Source: Roseovarius marisflavi (lineage in GTDB: Bacteria; Pseudomonadota; Alphaproteobacteria; Rhodobacterales; Rhodobacteraceae). Taken from it: DNA of 64,000 bases. The position numbers were made by a program, and so were the translations under genes. Shown in pieces: positions 43,169-52,952 of the stretch (position 1 is its first letter; the number at the start of each line of letters is the position of its first letter). A model generated the notes under the pieces. It ran no database searches and was not told the origin of the DNA. It was given only the letters and a program-made list of their open reading frames with translations. The stretch lies in the NCBI RefSeq assembly GCF_900142625.1, contig NZ_FRBN01000011.1, forward strand, positions 1 to 64,000. Direction: 5' to 3'.

Positions 43169-44110
43169 ATGACCGCACGCCAGATCATCATCGACACCGA
43201 CCCCGGCCAGGATGACGCCGTGGCGATATTGCTCGCCCTGGCCTGTCCCGATGCGCTTGAGGTTCTTGGAATCACCTGTGTCGCAGGCAATGTTCCTCTG
43301 GAGATGACCACCAGAAATGCGCTTATTATCTGTGAGTTGGCGGGCAAGGCTAATGTGCTTGTCCATGCCGGATGTGACCGCCCCCTTGGCCGGGACCTTG
43401 TGACCGCCGAGCATGTGCATGGCCGTTCGGGTCTTGACGGGCCGAACCTTCCGGCACCGATCATGCCGCTTCAGGAGAGGCACGCGGTCGATTTCGTCAT
43501 CGATACCCTGCGCGAACGCCCGGCCAAGAGCGTGACACTCGTACCAATCGGGCCGCTCACCAATATCGCGACCGCATTTAAGAGCGCCCCGGATATCATT
43601 GGAAAGGTACAGGAAATCGTTCTTATGGGGGGCGCGCATTTTGCCCAGGGCAATGTTACCCCGGTGGCTGAGTTCAATATTCACGTTGATCCCCAAGCCG
43701 CCGAGATCGTCTTTGGCGCCGGGGTGCCGCTTGTGATGGTGCCGCTTGATGTCACCCACAAGGCGCTTGTGACCCGCGCACGCAATGCCGCCCTGCGCGC
43801 CATCGGCACGCCGGTGGGGCGCGCCGTGGCCGATCTGACCGGGTTTTTCGAGCGCTATAACCCCGAACGATATGGCGAAGATGGCGCGCCGCTGCATGAT
43901 CCCTGTACAATCGCCTGGCTGCTGAAGCCTGAGCTGTTCAAGGGCCGCCGGGTCAATGTGATGATCGAAACCCAGTCAGAACTGACCATGGGCATGACCG
44001 TCACCGACTGGTGGGGCAACACCGGCCGCCCGCCTAATGCGACCTTTATCCATGACATTGATACAGAAGGCTTTTTTGACCTTCTTATAGAAAGGCTGGC
44101 CCGGTTATGA
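43169..44110 (+). CDS. inosine-uridine preferring nucleoside hydrolase family protein
   Basis: 313 residues from the ATG at 43169 (AAAAGAGA upstream). The calcium-binding N-terminal motif IIIDTDPGQDDAVAILLALA is diagnostic. Others are IGPLTNIATAFKSAPDI, EIVLMGGAHFAQGNVTPVAE with N in EFNIHVDPQAAEIVF, and LHDPCTIAWLLKPELF with the catalytic His-Asp. It splits N-glycosidic bonds of ribonucleosides. The next gene overlaps by four bases (ATGA). Confidence 0.93.
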   Translation: MTARQIIIDTDPGQDDAVAILLALACPDALEVLGITCVAGNVPLEMTTRNALIICELAGKANVLVHAGCDRPLGRDLVTAEHVHGRSGLDGPNLPAPIMPLQERHAVDFVIDTLRERPAKSVTLVPIGPLTNIATAFKSAPDIIGKVQEIVLMGGAHFAQGNVTPVAEFNIHVDPQAAEIVFGAGVPLVMVPLDVTHKALVTRARNAALRAIGTPVGRAVADLTGFFERYNPERYGEDGAPLHDPCTIAWLLKPELFKGRRVNVMIETQSELTMGMTVTDWWGNTGRPPNATFIHDIDTEGFFDLLIERLARL

Positions 44111-44553
44111 CGGCGCTTAATCTTGCAAAACCCGAAGACCTTGACCGCCTCGCCCCGCTCGTGCGGGCCTTTCACGAAGAGACGGACATTACCCAGGATG
44201 AAGCCAAGCGCCACACCGCGCTGATGCCGCTTCTGCAAGGAAGCCCGCATGGTGCGATCTATCTGATCGGGCTCGGACGCGCGCCGATCGGTTATATCGT
44301 GATAAGCTTCGGCTGGTCGGTGGAATTTGCCGGCCTCGACGGCTTTGTTGACGAGCTTTATATCCGTCCCGGCGTGCGCGGGCGCGGGATTGGCAGCGAA
44401 GTGATGGGCGCCCTGCCCAAGGCGCTTGCCGGGGCCGGATTGAAGGCGCTGCATCTTGAGGTGCGCCGCGACAACACGAGGGCGCGCAAACTTTATGAAA
44501 AACTGCGGTTCTTACCGCGTGACGAGTACAGCTTATTGACCCGCGAGATGTAG
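44107..44553 (+). CDS. GNAT family N-acetyltransferase
   Basis: 148 residues, ATGA overlap with the nucleoside hydrolase gene. Acetyl-CoA site in VDELYIRPGVRGRGIGSEVM (R-x-x-G-x-G), then LKALHLEVRRDNTRARKLYE and the C-terminal FLPRDEYSLLTREM. Substrate unknown; the coupling with nucleoside hydrolase is probably positional only. Confidence 0.88.
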   Translation: MTALNLAKPEDLDRLAPLVRAFHEETDITQDEAKRHTALMPLLQGSPHGAIYLIGLGRAPIGYIVISFGWSVEFAGLDGFVDELYIRPGVRGRGIGSEVMGALPKALAGAGLKALHLEVRRDNTRARKLYEKLRFLPRDEYSLLTREM

Positions 44554-44590
44554 CAATTTCCGGCGAATGCCTTACCTTAGGTCAATGTCT

Positions 44591-46006
44591 ATGAATATCC
44601 CCTTTCAAAACAGCTATGCGCGCTTGCCTGCGCGGTTCTTCACACGTCAAACCGCCGTGCCGGTGAAGGCCCCGAAAATGATCCGGTTCAACGATGCTTT
44701 GGCCGTCGAACTGGGCATCGTTCCGGGCACGCCGGGTGAGACCGCCAAGGTGCTTTCCGGCAATCTTGTCGCCCCCGGCTCCGAACCACTGGCGCAGGTC
44801 TATGCCGGGCATCAGTTCGGCGGCTTTTCTCCGCAGCTTGGCGATGGTCGCGCGCTTTTGCTTGGCGAAGTGATTGATACCACCGGTCAGCGCCGCGATA
44901 TTCAGCTCAAAGGCTCGGGCCCCACGCCCTATAGCCGGATGGGCGACGGGCGCGCCTGGCTTGGGCCGGTGCTGCGCGAATACGTGGTCTCCGAGGCGAT
45001 GCACGCCTTTGGCCTGCCGACGACACGCGCGCTAGCCGCCGTGGCTACGGGCGAGGCGGTTTACCGCGAGGCGGGCGGTCTGCCCGGTGCGATCCTGACG
45101 CGGGTCGCGGCAAGCCATCTGCGGGTTGGCACGTTTCAGTATTTCGCGGCGCGGCGCGATATTGAGGGGCTGCGCGCGCTCTATGACTATGCGGTCGCGC
45201 GCCATTATCCGCATGTCGAAGGCCCGGCGCATTTGCTGGCCGAAGTGATCCGCCGCCAGGCAAAACTTGTCGCGGGCTGGATGTCGGTCGGCTTTATTCA
45301 CGGCGTGATGAACACCGACAATACCGCGATTTCCGGCGAAACCATCGATTACGGCCCCTGCGCCTTCATGGACGTTTATCATCCCCAGACCGTGTTTAGC
45401 TCGATCGACGTTCAAGGGCGCTATGCCTATGACAATCAGGCGCATGTCATCGTCTGGAACATGGCGCAGTTTGCCACGGCGCTGGTGCCGCTCATGCCGG
45501 ATCAGGATGAGGCGATCGAGGAATTTACCGCCCTTGTCCACGCCATGCCCGATCAGATCGAAACCGAATGGCGCCGCGCCTTCGGGCGCAAGATCGGGAT
45601 CGCCAAGGCCGGTGCGGGTGACGCCCCGCTGATCGGTGATCTTCTGGCGCGGATGGCCGAGAACCGCGCCGATTTCACCAATACCTTCCGCGCGCTTCTC
45701 ACCGGCAAGGCCCGCGATCAGTTTCTTGATCCTGCGGCGTTTGACAATTGGGAGTCGCAGTGGCGCGCGCGCCTGACCTCAGAGGATGACCCAGAAGGCG
45801 TGATGGCCACGGCCAACCCAGCCTTTATCCCGCGAAATCATCGGGTTGAACAGATGAACGAGGCCGCCGTATCGGGCGATTTCGCCCCGTTCGAGCGGCT
45901 TTTGAAGGTGCTTGCGCATCCCTGCCTGGATCAGCCGGAGGCAAGCGATCTTGCCCGCCCGCCAAAGCCCGACGAAGTGGTGCAGAACACCTTTTGCGGC
46001 ACCTGA
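44591..46006 (+). CDS. selO: protein adenylyltransferase SelO (YdiU family)
   Basis: 471 residues from the ATG at 44591 (alternative ATG at 44585). The start MNIPFQNSYARLPARFF is typical. The pseudokinase core includes YAGHQFGGFSPQLGDGRALL, LKGSGPTPYSRMGDGRAWLG, AVATGEAVYREAGGLPGAIL, VGFIHGVMNTDNTAISGETI and IDYGPCAFMD. In E. coli it transfers AMP to Ser/Thr/Tyr of proteins in redox defence. The C-terminus ends NTFCGT, with cysteine where eukaryotic SelO has selenocysteine. It converges with the helicase gene across a terminator. Confidence 0.96.
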   Translation: MNIPFQNSYARLPARFFTRQTAVPVKAPKMIRFNDALAVELGIVPGTPGETAKVLSGNLVAPGSEPLAQVYAGHQFGGFSPQLGDGRALLLGEVIDTTGQRRDIQLKGSGPTPYSRMGDGRAWLGPVLREYVVSEAMHAFGLPTTRALAAVATGEAVYREAGGLPGAILTRVAASHLRVGTFQYFAARRDIEGLRALYDYAVARHYPHVEGPAHLLAEVIRRQAKLVAGWMSVGFIHGVMNTDNTAISGETIDYGPCAFMDVYHPQTVFSSIDVQGRYAYDNQAHVIVWNMAQFATALVPLMPDQDEAIEEFTALVHAMPDQIETEWRRAFGRKIGIAKAGAGDAPLIGDLLARMAENRADFTNTFRALLTGKARDQFLDPAAFDNWESQWRARLTSEDDPEGVMATANPAFIPRNHRVEQMNEAAVSGDFAPFERLLKVLAHPCLDQPEASDLARPPKPDEVVQNTFCGT

Positions 46007-46017
46007 CCCCCAATTAA

Positions 46018-46049
46018 AAGCGGCGCCGAGGATGTCCCCGGCGCCGTTT
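46018..46049. terminator. bidirectional terminator between selO and the helicase gene
   Basis: GCGGCGCCG pairs with CGGCGCCG around GAGGATGTCCC; flanked by AAA on the left and TTT on the right. It lies between convergent stop codons. Confidence 0.65.
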
Positions 46050-46055
46050 CAAATC

Positions 46056-47366
46056 TTAGGCCGCGTTGGCGCGCGGGCCACCGCCGGGCTTGCCCCGACG
46101 GCGATTGCCGCCCGCCGGTTTACCCTGTGCGAATCCGGGCTTGCCACCACCGGCACCGCCACCACCGCCGCCACTGCGACGACGCGGGCCACCCCGGCCA
46201 GAGGGTTGTTTCTTGGCCTTCGGATCAGGCAGAACCTCCCACGGGCGACCAGAGGCGACGGGGATGGAAATACCCATAACCTTTTGAATATCCTTCAATT
46301 CACCCATTTCATCGGGGGCGCAAAAGGCAATCGCACAGCCGTCACGGCCCGCACGTGCGGTGCGCCCGATCCGGTGGATATAGTTGTCGGGCACATTCGG
46401 CAGCTCGAAATTATAGACGTGCTTGACGTCCGGAATATCAAGCCCGCGCGCCGCCACATCGGTGGCGACAAGCACTTTGACCTGACCATCCCGGAACGCT
46501 TTCAACGCCCGATCGCGCTGACCCTGGCTTTTGTTGCCATGGATCGCGGCCACCTTGAAACCGGCCTGCTCAAGCTTGCGCGCAAGCTTGTCCGAGCCAT
46601 GTTTCGTGCGCCCGAACACAAGTGCCAGCTCGTCTTTGTGCTTGCCCAGCATTTCGATCAAAAGGTCGGGCTTGGCCGCCTTGGCGACAAAGTGAAGCTC
46701 TTGCGTGATCTTGTCGGCGGCCTTGCCCGGCGGGCTGACCTGTACCCGCTTGGGATGCTTGAGGTAGGTGCTTGCGATTTCTTCCATCTGCTTGGGCATG
46801 GTGGCCGAAAACAGCATGGTCTGACGCTCTGCCGGGATCAGGCTGGCGATCCGGCGCAGGGCGTGGATAAAGCCGAGATCAAGCATCTGATCGGCCTCGT
46901 CGAGCACCAGAAAGCGGGTTTCGTCAAGACGAAGCGCGCGGCGATCCAGAAGGTCGAGCAAGCGACCGGGTGTCGCCACAAGAATGTCGGTGCCGCGATC
47001 AAGCCGCTTGATCTGGGCGCTGATCGAGGTGCCGCCAACCACAACACCGATCTTGATCGGCGTGTCCTTGACCAGCGGGAAAAGCGCGTCGCGGATCTGG
47101 CCGGCCAATTCGCGGGTCGGCGCTAGGATCAGGCTGCGCACGGATTTCGGCGAGGGTTTGCCGGGCATTTCAATAAGCTGCGCCAGAAGCGGCAGACCAA
47201 AAGCGGCGGTCTTGCCGGTGCCTGTCTGCGCAAGCCCCATCACGTCAAAGCCGTTGAGGGCATGCGGGATGGCATGTGTCTGGATCGGTGTCGGCTCGGT
47301 GATGCCCATGGCGCCAAGTTTGCGCACAAGCTCGGTCGGCAGACCCATTTCCTGAAAAAGGTTCAA
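46056..47366 (-). CDS. DEAD-box ATP-dependent RNA helicase
   Basis: 436 residues with a TTG start at 47366, chosen because AAAGGA precedes it by 6 bases and the protein then begins LNLFQEMGLPTELVRKLGAM (first residue Met in vivo). The Q motif is ITEPTPIQTHAIPHAL. Walker A is AQTGTGKTAAFGLPLL; others are PTRELAGQI, VATPGRLLDLL, DEADQMLDLGF, SATMP, ATDVAARGLDIPDV and HRIGRTARAGRDG. The C-terminal 60 residues are glycine-, arginine- and lysine-rich, an RNA-binding tail as in RhlE. It probably acts in RNA turnover or cold adaptation. Confidence 0.93.
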   Translation of the reverse strand: MNLFQEMGLPTELVRKLGAMGITEPTPIQTHAIPHALNGFDVMGLAQTGTGKTAAFGLPLLAQLIEMPGKPSPKSVRSLILAPTRELAGQIRDALFPLVKDTPIKIGVVVGGTSISAQIKRLDRGTDILVATPGRLLDLLDRRALRLDETRFLVLDEADQMLDLGFIHALRRIASLIPAERQTMLFSATMPKQMEEIASTYLKHPKRVQVSPPGKAADKITQELHFVAKAAKPDLLIEMLGKHKDELALVFGRTKHGSDKLARKLEQAGFKVAAIHGNKSQGQRDRALKAFRDGQVKVLVATDVAARGLDIPDVKHVYNFELPNVPDNYIHRIGRTARAGRDGCAIAFCAPDEMGELKDIQKVMGISIPVASGRPWEVLPDPKAKKQPSGRGGPRRRSGGGGGGAGGGKPGFAQGKPAGGNRRRGKPGGGPRANAA

Positions 47367-47654
47367 TTCATATCCTTTCGGGCCCGGGCAAATGCCGCAG
47401 ACCGTGACGGACAGGCCCCATGGCCGCCCGCTATCGTGGTTGCGTCTGCGCCAAAGCCCAAGGCCGATTGCCCCGCTGCCCAGCAGACGTTTGACCCCAC
47501 GCGTGATTTTGGGATTAATCCGCGACATTTCATTACTAGGCGGCCAATTTTTGGCGGCACTGCTCACGCGGCAGGAAATGTCGGTTGACTGGCATATGAG
47601 GGCACGGCGCCTCAAAGTCAAGCTTGGCGTTGAAAACCAGCGTGAAATCGCGCT

Positions 47655-48620
47655 TTAGCGGACCATCCACCGGCCCTTTGGCCAAAAGGCGTGAAAGGCA
47701 AAGGCGAACATCACGTCATGGGCCACATTGCGCCCCTGCCCGTCGCGCACCCGCACCGTGCCCACATCGCGCCCCTTGGCGATGGTCGCGTGATCAAGCG
47801 CCGAGGCCTGACCCTTTTCCCAGCTGATACTGACCCCCGCCTCGTGCACGCCGCCCGTCTCGCGAATGCGCGTCAGGGGCCAGGCGCGATTGCCGACCCG
47901 GACCACCCGTTCAAGCGGCGATATCCCATGCGGCGGGTTTTCCCCGCTATAAAGAAACGGGCGCGATGAACTGTCGTAGCCGGCATAGGGATTGCGCCCA
48001 TAGCTGCGGTCATAATCCGGTTGCTCCATCACAAGGCCGCTTGGGTTGCGCGCCTTGAATTGCGCGAAACTTTCCATCCAGCTTGGCAGTGCCCTGAGTT
48101 GGGTGCCGGTCAGATCGCCCACGATTGCCTCGCCAATCGCCTGTTGCCACCAACTCTCGGTTTCGCGGTCAAACATCACCATGTCCGAATTGCGCAGCTT
48201 GCCCGTGACCCCGAAGCGCAGCGTACCGCGCCTGATCCGCCGGTCAAAGGTGATGCCCGAATTGCACAGCGGACAGAAGGTGACCGCAATCGGAATGCCG
48301 CCGACGCTGTCGTTGACGATCTCATGCCATGTCAGATAGCGCAGCGGATAGGCGCGCGGCGTGGCGCCGCCCATCTCGACCGTGATCACCGGCTCTGTGC
48401 CGGAAATCCGCCGCTCGGAGCCTACCTTGCGAAACGTCGGATCGTCCAGCGCCGGAATGCCGTCCCTGGGCGGCCCGCCCGACATGATTTCGGCCCAGTT
48501 CTTGACGCTGGTCTTGTTGAAATTCGTATCGGGCCATTCATGGCGCCAAAAGGCGGGGTCGGCGTGGGCAAGCCCGGCCATCACGATAAGCGCGCTCAGG
48601 AACGACAGGAAACGGGTCAT
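47655..48620 (-). CDS. DUF3179 domain-containing exported protein
   Basis: 321 residues from the ATG at 48620 (GGGAGG at 6 bases); an ATG at 48626 is too close to the ribosome site. A signal peptide FLSFLSALIVMAGLAHA begins it. Domain motifs: PRAYPLRYLTWHEIVNDSVG, PIAVTFCPLCNSGITFDRRI (two cysteines, C-x-x-C) and FDRETESWWQQAIGEAIVGD. These are the conserved core of DUF3179, whose function is unknown; the C-x-x-C could bind metal. Exported to the periplasm. Single gene. Confidence 0.88.
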   Translation of the reverse strand: MTRFLSFLSALIVMAGLAHADPAFWRHEWPDTNFNKTSVKNWAEIMSGGPPRDGIPALDDPTFRKVGSERRISGTEPVITVEMGGATPRAYPLRYLTWHEIVNDSVGGIPIAVTFCPLCNSGITFDRRIRRGTLRFGVTGKLRNSDMVMFDRETESWWQQAIGEAIVGDLTGTQLRALPSWMESFAQFKARNPSGLVMEQPDYDRSYGRNPYAGYDSSSRPFLYSGENPPHGISPLERVVRVGNRAWPLTRIRETGGVHEAGVSISWEKGQASALDHATIAKGRDVGTVRVRDGQGRNVAHDVMFAFAFHAFWPKGRWMVR

Positions 48621-48704
48621 CGGCATCCTCCCTTGGATGCGCGAATGATGCCGGGGTTCGGCCTGCTTGCCTAGTCCCACCCACGCGATTGTGACGCCCG
48701 GCGA

Positions 48705-49508
48705 TCAACGCTTGGCGGCGTCGCGGGCCTTGCGCTCTTTGGCATCGCCAAGAATACGGTCCCATTTTCGTACCCTCAGCAGCTTGCGAAAGGCGCGCTC
48801 AAGCTCGCCCACGCCGTCGCGCAGATAACAGCGCCCATGCGCCAGCACGATCCGCTCGGGCGCCCAGCCGATCAGCGTCTCGACGCTATCGGCCATCGCC
48901 TCTTTGTTGCGAAAGGTCCACCGCAGGAGCGGCGGCGTCTTACCATCGGTGTCGTCGATCCCATTGAGCCAGACAAACGGGCGAAACCGCGCCGCAAGCT
49001 TTGCGGTCTCGATATTCTCGATCAGGTCGGTGAGGATAAGCGTGCGGCTCGCCTTGTGAAAAAACACCGCCTCGCGGTGGATCTTGCTACCGGCCACAAT
49101 CAATTGTTCAAGCTGGCCTTTCCACGGCGCCTCGGCGCGATCCGGCTTGAGCTTGCGGTCCACTGCGAGCGTGACGCCCTTCTTAGCGGCGCGTTCCACC
49201 ACGCCGGGCGCCGCCCAGACCTTGGCGCGCGGATAGGCCGCCTGCCAGTCCTTGAGGTGCGTGTAATGCGCCCAATTTGGCGCAATCAGATGCGCCACCG
49301 GGCCAAGCGCGTCCAATTCGGCGCGCAGGCCCTCAGTCATCTGAGTGGGGGAATGCACCCACAAATCCCCGTTCTCCAGCCGCACGACCGTGGCGCGGGT
49401 GGAAAACGGAAACCCGCAGGACTTGACCGCAGGCCCATCAACAATCCAGATCCCCTCGGCCAAAGGCTTGAGGGTATTGAGCGGCTCGTATCCGGTGGCC
49501 TGCGTCAC
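48705..49508 (-). CDS. DUF4336 protein (metallo-beta-lactamase-like fold)
   Basis: 267 residues with a GTG start at 49508. The layout LAEGIWIVDGPAVKSCGFPF, ATVVRLENGDLWVHSPTQMT, HLIAPNWAHYTHLKDWQAAY and IVAGSKIHREAVFFHKASRT matches DUF4336, a family related to metallo-beta-lactamase-fold proteins. The usual HxHxDH metal motif is changed (NWAHYTHLKDW keeps the later part), so hydrolase activity is unclear. It lies immediately after a cyclophilin gene (4 bases apart). Confidence 0.8.
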   Translation of the reverse strand: MTQATGYEPLNTLKPLAEGIWIVDGPAVKSCGFPFSTRATVVRLENGDLWVHSPTQMTEGLRAELDALGPVAHLIAPNWAHYTHLKDWQAAYPRAKVWAAPGVVERAAKKGVTLAVDRKLKPDRAEAPWKGQLEQLIVAGSKIHREAVFFHKASRTLILTDLIENIETAKLAARFRPFVWLNGIDDTDGKTPPLLRWTFRNKEAMADSVETLIGWAPERIVLAHGRCYLRDGVGELERAFRKLLRVRKWDRILGDAKERKARDAAKR

Positions 49509-49512
49509 GCGA

Positions 49513-50061
49513 TCATTCGATCACGGTGACCTTCTTCATCACGTCAGGACGCCCGATCACCGATCCGTTCGGGCCATTGCCGCGCTTGATCGCGTCAACC
49601 ACATCCATCCCTTCGGTGACCCGGCCCACGACGGTATACTGACCGTTCAGGAACGCGCCCGCGTCGAACATGATGAAGAACTGGCTGTTGGCGCTGTCGG
49701 GGTCTTGCGCCCGCGCCATGCCAACCACACCACGCAGGAACGGCTCTTTCGAGAATTCGGCCTTGAGGTCAGGGCGTTCACTTGCGCCCGATCCCGCGCG
49801 GGACATATTGCCGCCGTCGATCTTGCCAAATTGCACATCACCAGTCTGCGCCATAAAGCCCTCGATCACGCGGTGAAACACCACGCCATCATAGGCCCCC
49901 TCAGACGCCAGAGCGGTAATCTGTTCCACGTGACCGGGGGCCACATCTTCGAGCAGGTCGATGGTGATTGTGCCATTGGCCTCGCCTTCGACTTCGATCT
50001 GCAACCCGGACGCAAACGCAGGCCCGGCCAGCAGTGACAAGACAAACGCAAGCTTACGCAT
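49513..50061 (-). CDS. cyclophilin-type peptidyl-prolyl isomerase, exported
   Basis: 182 residues. The signal peptide MRKLAFVLSLLAGPAFASG places it in the periplasm. The cyclophilin core is short: GVVFHRVIEGFMAQTGDVQ with the catalytic arginine in FHRV, GMARAQDPDSANSQFFIMFD, and FLNGQYTVVGRVTEGMDVVD. It speeds proline isomerisation of exported proteins. It overlaps the end of the second cyclophilin gene by 8 bases. Confidence 0.94.
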   Translation of the reverse strand: MRKLAFVLSLLAGPAFASGLQIEVEGEANGTITIDLLEDVAPGHVEQITALASEGAYDGVVFHRVIEGFMAQTGDVQFGKIDGGNMSRAGSGASERPDLKAEFSKEPFLRGVVGMARAQDPDSANSQFFIMFDAGAFLNGQYTVVGRVTEGMDVVDAIKRGNGPNGSVIGRPDVMKKVTVIE

Positions 50062-50560
50062 CAGAGGCCACCTTGACGCTGATCATGCGGTCCGGGTTCG
50101 CAGGCGGCTCGCCACGCGCGATCTTGTCTACATGCTCCATCCCCGAGATCACCCGGCCATAGACCGTGTATTGCCCGTTGAGAAAGCTGTTGTCCTTGAA
50201 ATTGATGAAGAATTGCGAATTTGCGCTGTCAGGGCTCTGGCTGCGCGCCCCGCCGATGGTGCCGCGATCATGCGGGATACGGCCAAACTCTGCCTTAAGG
50301 TTGGGCAGGTCGCTGCCGCCGGTGCCGGCCATGCGCGGATTATAGTCTTTTTCCATATTGGCATGCTGCACGTCGCCGGTCTGGGCCATGAAGCCGTCAA
50401 TCACCCGGTGAAAGGCCACGTTGTCATAATGCCCGCCACGGGCCAGCTCTTTCATCCGCTCGCAATGACCGGGGGCGATATCGACCAAAAGCTCGATCGC
50501 GACGGTGCCATCCTTGAGTTCGATCAGAATGGTGTTTTCGGGGTCTTTAATCTCGGCCAT
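50054..50560 (-). CDS. ppiB: cyclophilin-type peptidyl-prolyl isomerase, cytoplasmic
   Basis: 168 residues from the ATG at 50560 (GGAGGGCCC upstream). Core motifs: NVAFHRVIDGFMAQTGDVQH, GGARSQSPDSANSQFFINFK and FLNGQYTVYGRVISGMEHVD. No signal peptide, so cytoplasmic, in contrast to the next gene. The pair is tandem and coupled, probably an old duplication with different targeting. Confidence 0.94.
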   Translation of the reverse strand: MAEIKDPENTILIELKDGTVAIELLVDIAPGHCERMKELARGGHYDNVAFHRVIDGFMAQTGDVQHANMEKDYNPRMAGTGGSDLPNLKAEFGRIPHDRGTIGGARSQSPDSANSQFFINFKDNSFLNGQYTVYGRVISGMEHVDKIARGEPPANPDRMISVKVASDA

Positions 50561-50688
50561 CGGGCCCTCCTTGCAGATAACTTTCCCCGAATACCTAGGC
50601 GGTTCCGGCGCGATTGCCAAGCGCAGAGGTTGACGCCTGCGGGTGCGCGCGCCAATAGAGGCCGAAAGAAACGAAGGAGCGCGCTGCG

Positions 50689-51873
50689 ATGAGCTGGAAA
50701 ACCCTTGATGACATGGACCTCGGCGGCAAACGCGTGCTGGTGCGGGTCGATATCAACGTGCCGGTGAAAAACGGCCAGGTGACCGATGCAACCCGGATCG
50801 AGCGTATCGTGCCCACCGTCAAGGATATCCTCGCCAAGGGCGGCAAACCGATCCTTATCGCGCATTTCGGCCGTCCCAAGGGCAAGGTGGTGCTGGATAT
50901 GTCGCTGCGCGTTACCGTGCCCGCGCTTGAGGCCGCTTTGGGGCGCAAGGTGCGCCTGATCGAAACCCTTGAGGGCGCCGAGAACCTCACCGACGAGGCG
51001 CTCGCCTCCGAAGTCCTCCTGCTGGAAAACATCCGCTTTCACCCCGGCGAAGAGGCCAACGACCCCGAATTCGCCGCCCGTCTGGCGAATCTTGGCGATG
51101 TTTTCTGCAACGACGCCTTTTCCGCCGCGCACCGCGCGCACGCCTCGACCACCGGCCTCGCCCAACAGATGCCCTCTTGCGCCGGTCGCCTGATGCAGGC
51201 CGAATTGCAGGCGCTCGAAGCCGCCCTCGGCACCCCCAAACGCCCGGTCATGGCCGTGGTCGGCGGCGCCAAGGTCTCGACCAAGCTTGACCTGCTCGGC
51301 AATCTGGTCGGCAAGGTCGACTGCCTGGTAATCGGCGGCGGCATGGCCAACACATTCCTTGCCGCCTTGGGCCTTAACGTGGGCAAATCGCTCTGCGAAC
51401 ACGATATGGCCGATACCGCCCGCGAGATCATGATCAAGGCCGGCGCGGCGGGCTGTGAAATCCTGCTGCCGGCCGATGTGGTCGTGGCGCGCGAATTCGC
51501 CGCCGGTGCCCCGCATGAGGTGGTCGGCGCCCATGCCTGCCCGCCCGACGCGATGATCCTTGATGCCGGCCCCCAGGCCGTTGCGCGCATCATCACCGCG
51601 CTCGACAATGCCAAAACCCTGATCTGGAACGGCCCGCTCGGCGCCTTCGAGATCGAGCCGTTTGACACCGCCACAAACGCCGCCGCACGCCATGCCGCAA
51701 CACTCAGCCGCGAAGGCAAACTGATCTCGGTCGCGGGTGGTGGCGATACGGTCGCGGCCCTCAACAAGGCCGGCGCGGCGGAAGATTTCACCTATATCTC
51801 GACCGCCGGCGGCGCCTTCCTTGAGTGGATGGAAGGCAAGGACCTGCCCGGCGTGGCCGCCCTCAAGGCCTAG
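50689..51873 (+). CDS. pgk: phosphoglycerate kinase
   Basis: 394 residues. [37 protein letters not shown] and [20 protein letters not shown] at the N-terminal domain; [20 protein letters not shown] and the C-terminal [20 protein letters not shown], with the nucleotide loop. It transfers phosphate between 1,3-bisphosphoglycerate and ADP. AGGAGC before the ATG. It is followed by aldolase in the same direction, 94 bases away. Confidence 0.97.
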   Translation: MSWKTLDDMDLGGKRVLVRVDINVPVKNGQVTDATRIERIVPTVKDILAKGGKPILIAHFGRPKGKVVLDMSLRVTVPALEAALGRKVRLIETLEGAENLTDEALASEVLLLENIRFHPGEEANDPEFAARLANLGDVFCNDAFSAAHRAHASTTGLAQQMPSCAGRLMQAELQALEAALGTPKRPVMAVVGGAKVSTKLDLLGNLVGKVDCLVIGGGMANTFLAALGLNVGKSLCEHDMADTAREIMIKAGAAGCEILLPADVVVAREFAAGAPHEVVGAHACPPDAMILDAGPQAVARIITALDNAKTLIWNGPLGAFEIEPFDTATNAAARHAATLSREGKLISVAGGGDTVAALNKAGAAEDFTYISTAGGAFLEWMEGKDLPGVAALKA

Positions 51874-51967
51874 CCCGCTTCTCTGTTAGCGCGACCATCA
51901 TTGCACCCTGCGCGCCGCTCGCCTAGAAGCGGCTCCAATTGTGACATCATCAAGCGGGACCCCGGAC

Positions 51968-52861
51968 ATGACGAAAACCAGCCAGACAGACAAGATTCGC
52001 AGCGGCCAGGGCTTTATCGCGGCCCTTGACCAGTCGGGCGGCTCGACCCCCAAGGCGCTTGCCCTCTACGGGATCGAGGAAGACGAATACGGCTCCGAGG
52101 CCGAAATGTTCGACCTGGTGCACGCCATGCGCTCTCGCATCGCCCAGGCCCCGGCGTTCAACGGCGACAAGGTGCTCGGCGCGATCCTCTTCGAGATGAC
52201 CATGGACCGTGACATCGCTGGCAAACCCGCCGCCCAATACCTCTGGGAAGAGCGCGGCGTCGTGCCTTTCCTCAAGGTCGACAAAGGGCTGGCGGATGCG
52301 GCCGACGGCGTCAAACTGATGAAGCCGATGCCCGACCTTGACGCCCTTCTGACACGCGCGAGCGCCGCCGGCATCTTCGGCACCAAAATGCGCTCGGTGA
52401 TTGATGCCGCCTCGCCCTCGGGGATCGAAGCCGTCGTCGCCCAGCAATTCGAGATCGGCAAACAGATTCTCGCCCACGGCCTCATGCCGATCATCGAGCC
52501 CGAAGTCACCATCTCGATTGCCGACAAGGCCGAGGCCGAAGCCCTCTTGATGCGCTCGCTGCTGACCCATCTCGACGCACTGGCCGAACCCCAACAGGTC
52601 ATGCTGAAACTCACCCTGCCCGAAACCGCCAACTTCTACGCGCCCCTGGTCAACCACCCCCGCGTGCTGCGCGTCGTGGCCCTGTCGGGCGGCTATAGCC
52701 GCGAAGAGGCAAACGCCCGCCTCGCCCAAAACACCGGCATCATCGCAAGCTTCAGCCGCGCCCTGACCGAAGGCCTCTCGGCCAAACAAAGCGACGCCGA
52801 ATTCAACGCGGCCCTCGCTGCGGCCATCGACGACATCCACAAGGCCTCAATCAGCGGCTAA
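51968..52861 (+). CDS. class I fructose-bisphosphate aldolase
   Basis: 297 residues from the ATG at 51968. The start KIRSGQGFIAALDQSGGSTP, AILFEMTMDRDIAGKPA, VPFLKVDKGLADAADGVKLM and GLMPIIEPEVTISIADKAE mark the bacterial class I aldolase of about 296 residues. The Schiff-base lysine is in the LKLTLPETANFY strand. It splits fructose 1,6-bisphosphate. The pairing with pgk is typical of this group. A terminator follows. Confidence 0.94.
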   Translation: MTKTSQTDKIRSGQGFIAALDQSGGSTPKALALYGIEEDEYGSEAEMFDLVHAMRSRIAQAPAFNGDKVLGAILFEMTMDRDIAGKPAAQYLWEERGVVPFLKVDKGLADAADGVKLMKPMPDLDALLTRASAAGIFGTKMRSVIDAASPSGIEAVVAQQFEIGKQILAHGLMPIIEPEVTISIADKAEAEALLMRSLLTHLDALAEPQQVMLKLTLPETANFYAPLVNHPRVLRVVALSGGYSREEANARLAQNTGIIASFSRALTEGLSAKQSDAEFNAALAAAIDDIHKASISG

Positions 52862-52876
52862 TCCCTGATCAAAACC

Positions 52877-52905
52877 AAAAGGGCGCCCCAACCGGCGCCC
52901 TTTTT
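52877..52905 (+). terminator. Rho-independent terminator after the aldolase gene
   Basis: AAAAGGGCGCC (52877-52887) pairs with GGCGCCCTTTT (52894-52904), with a 6-base loop and T-run. It ends the pgk-aldolase unit. Confidence 0.85.
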
Positions 52906-52952
52906 CATGCCTCTCACATCCGGCTTCTTCTTGGCCCAAATACTCTGGGGGT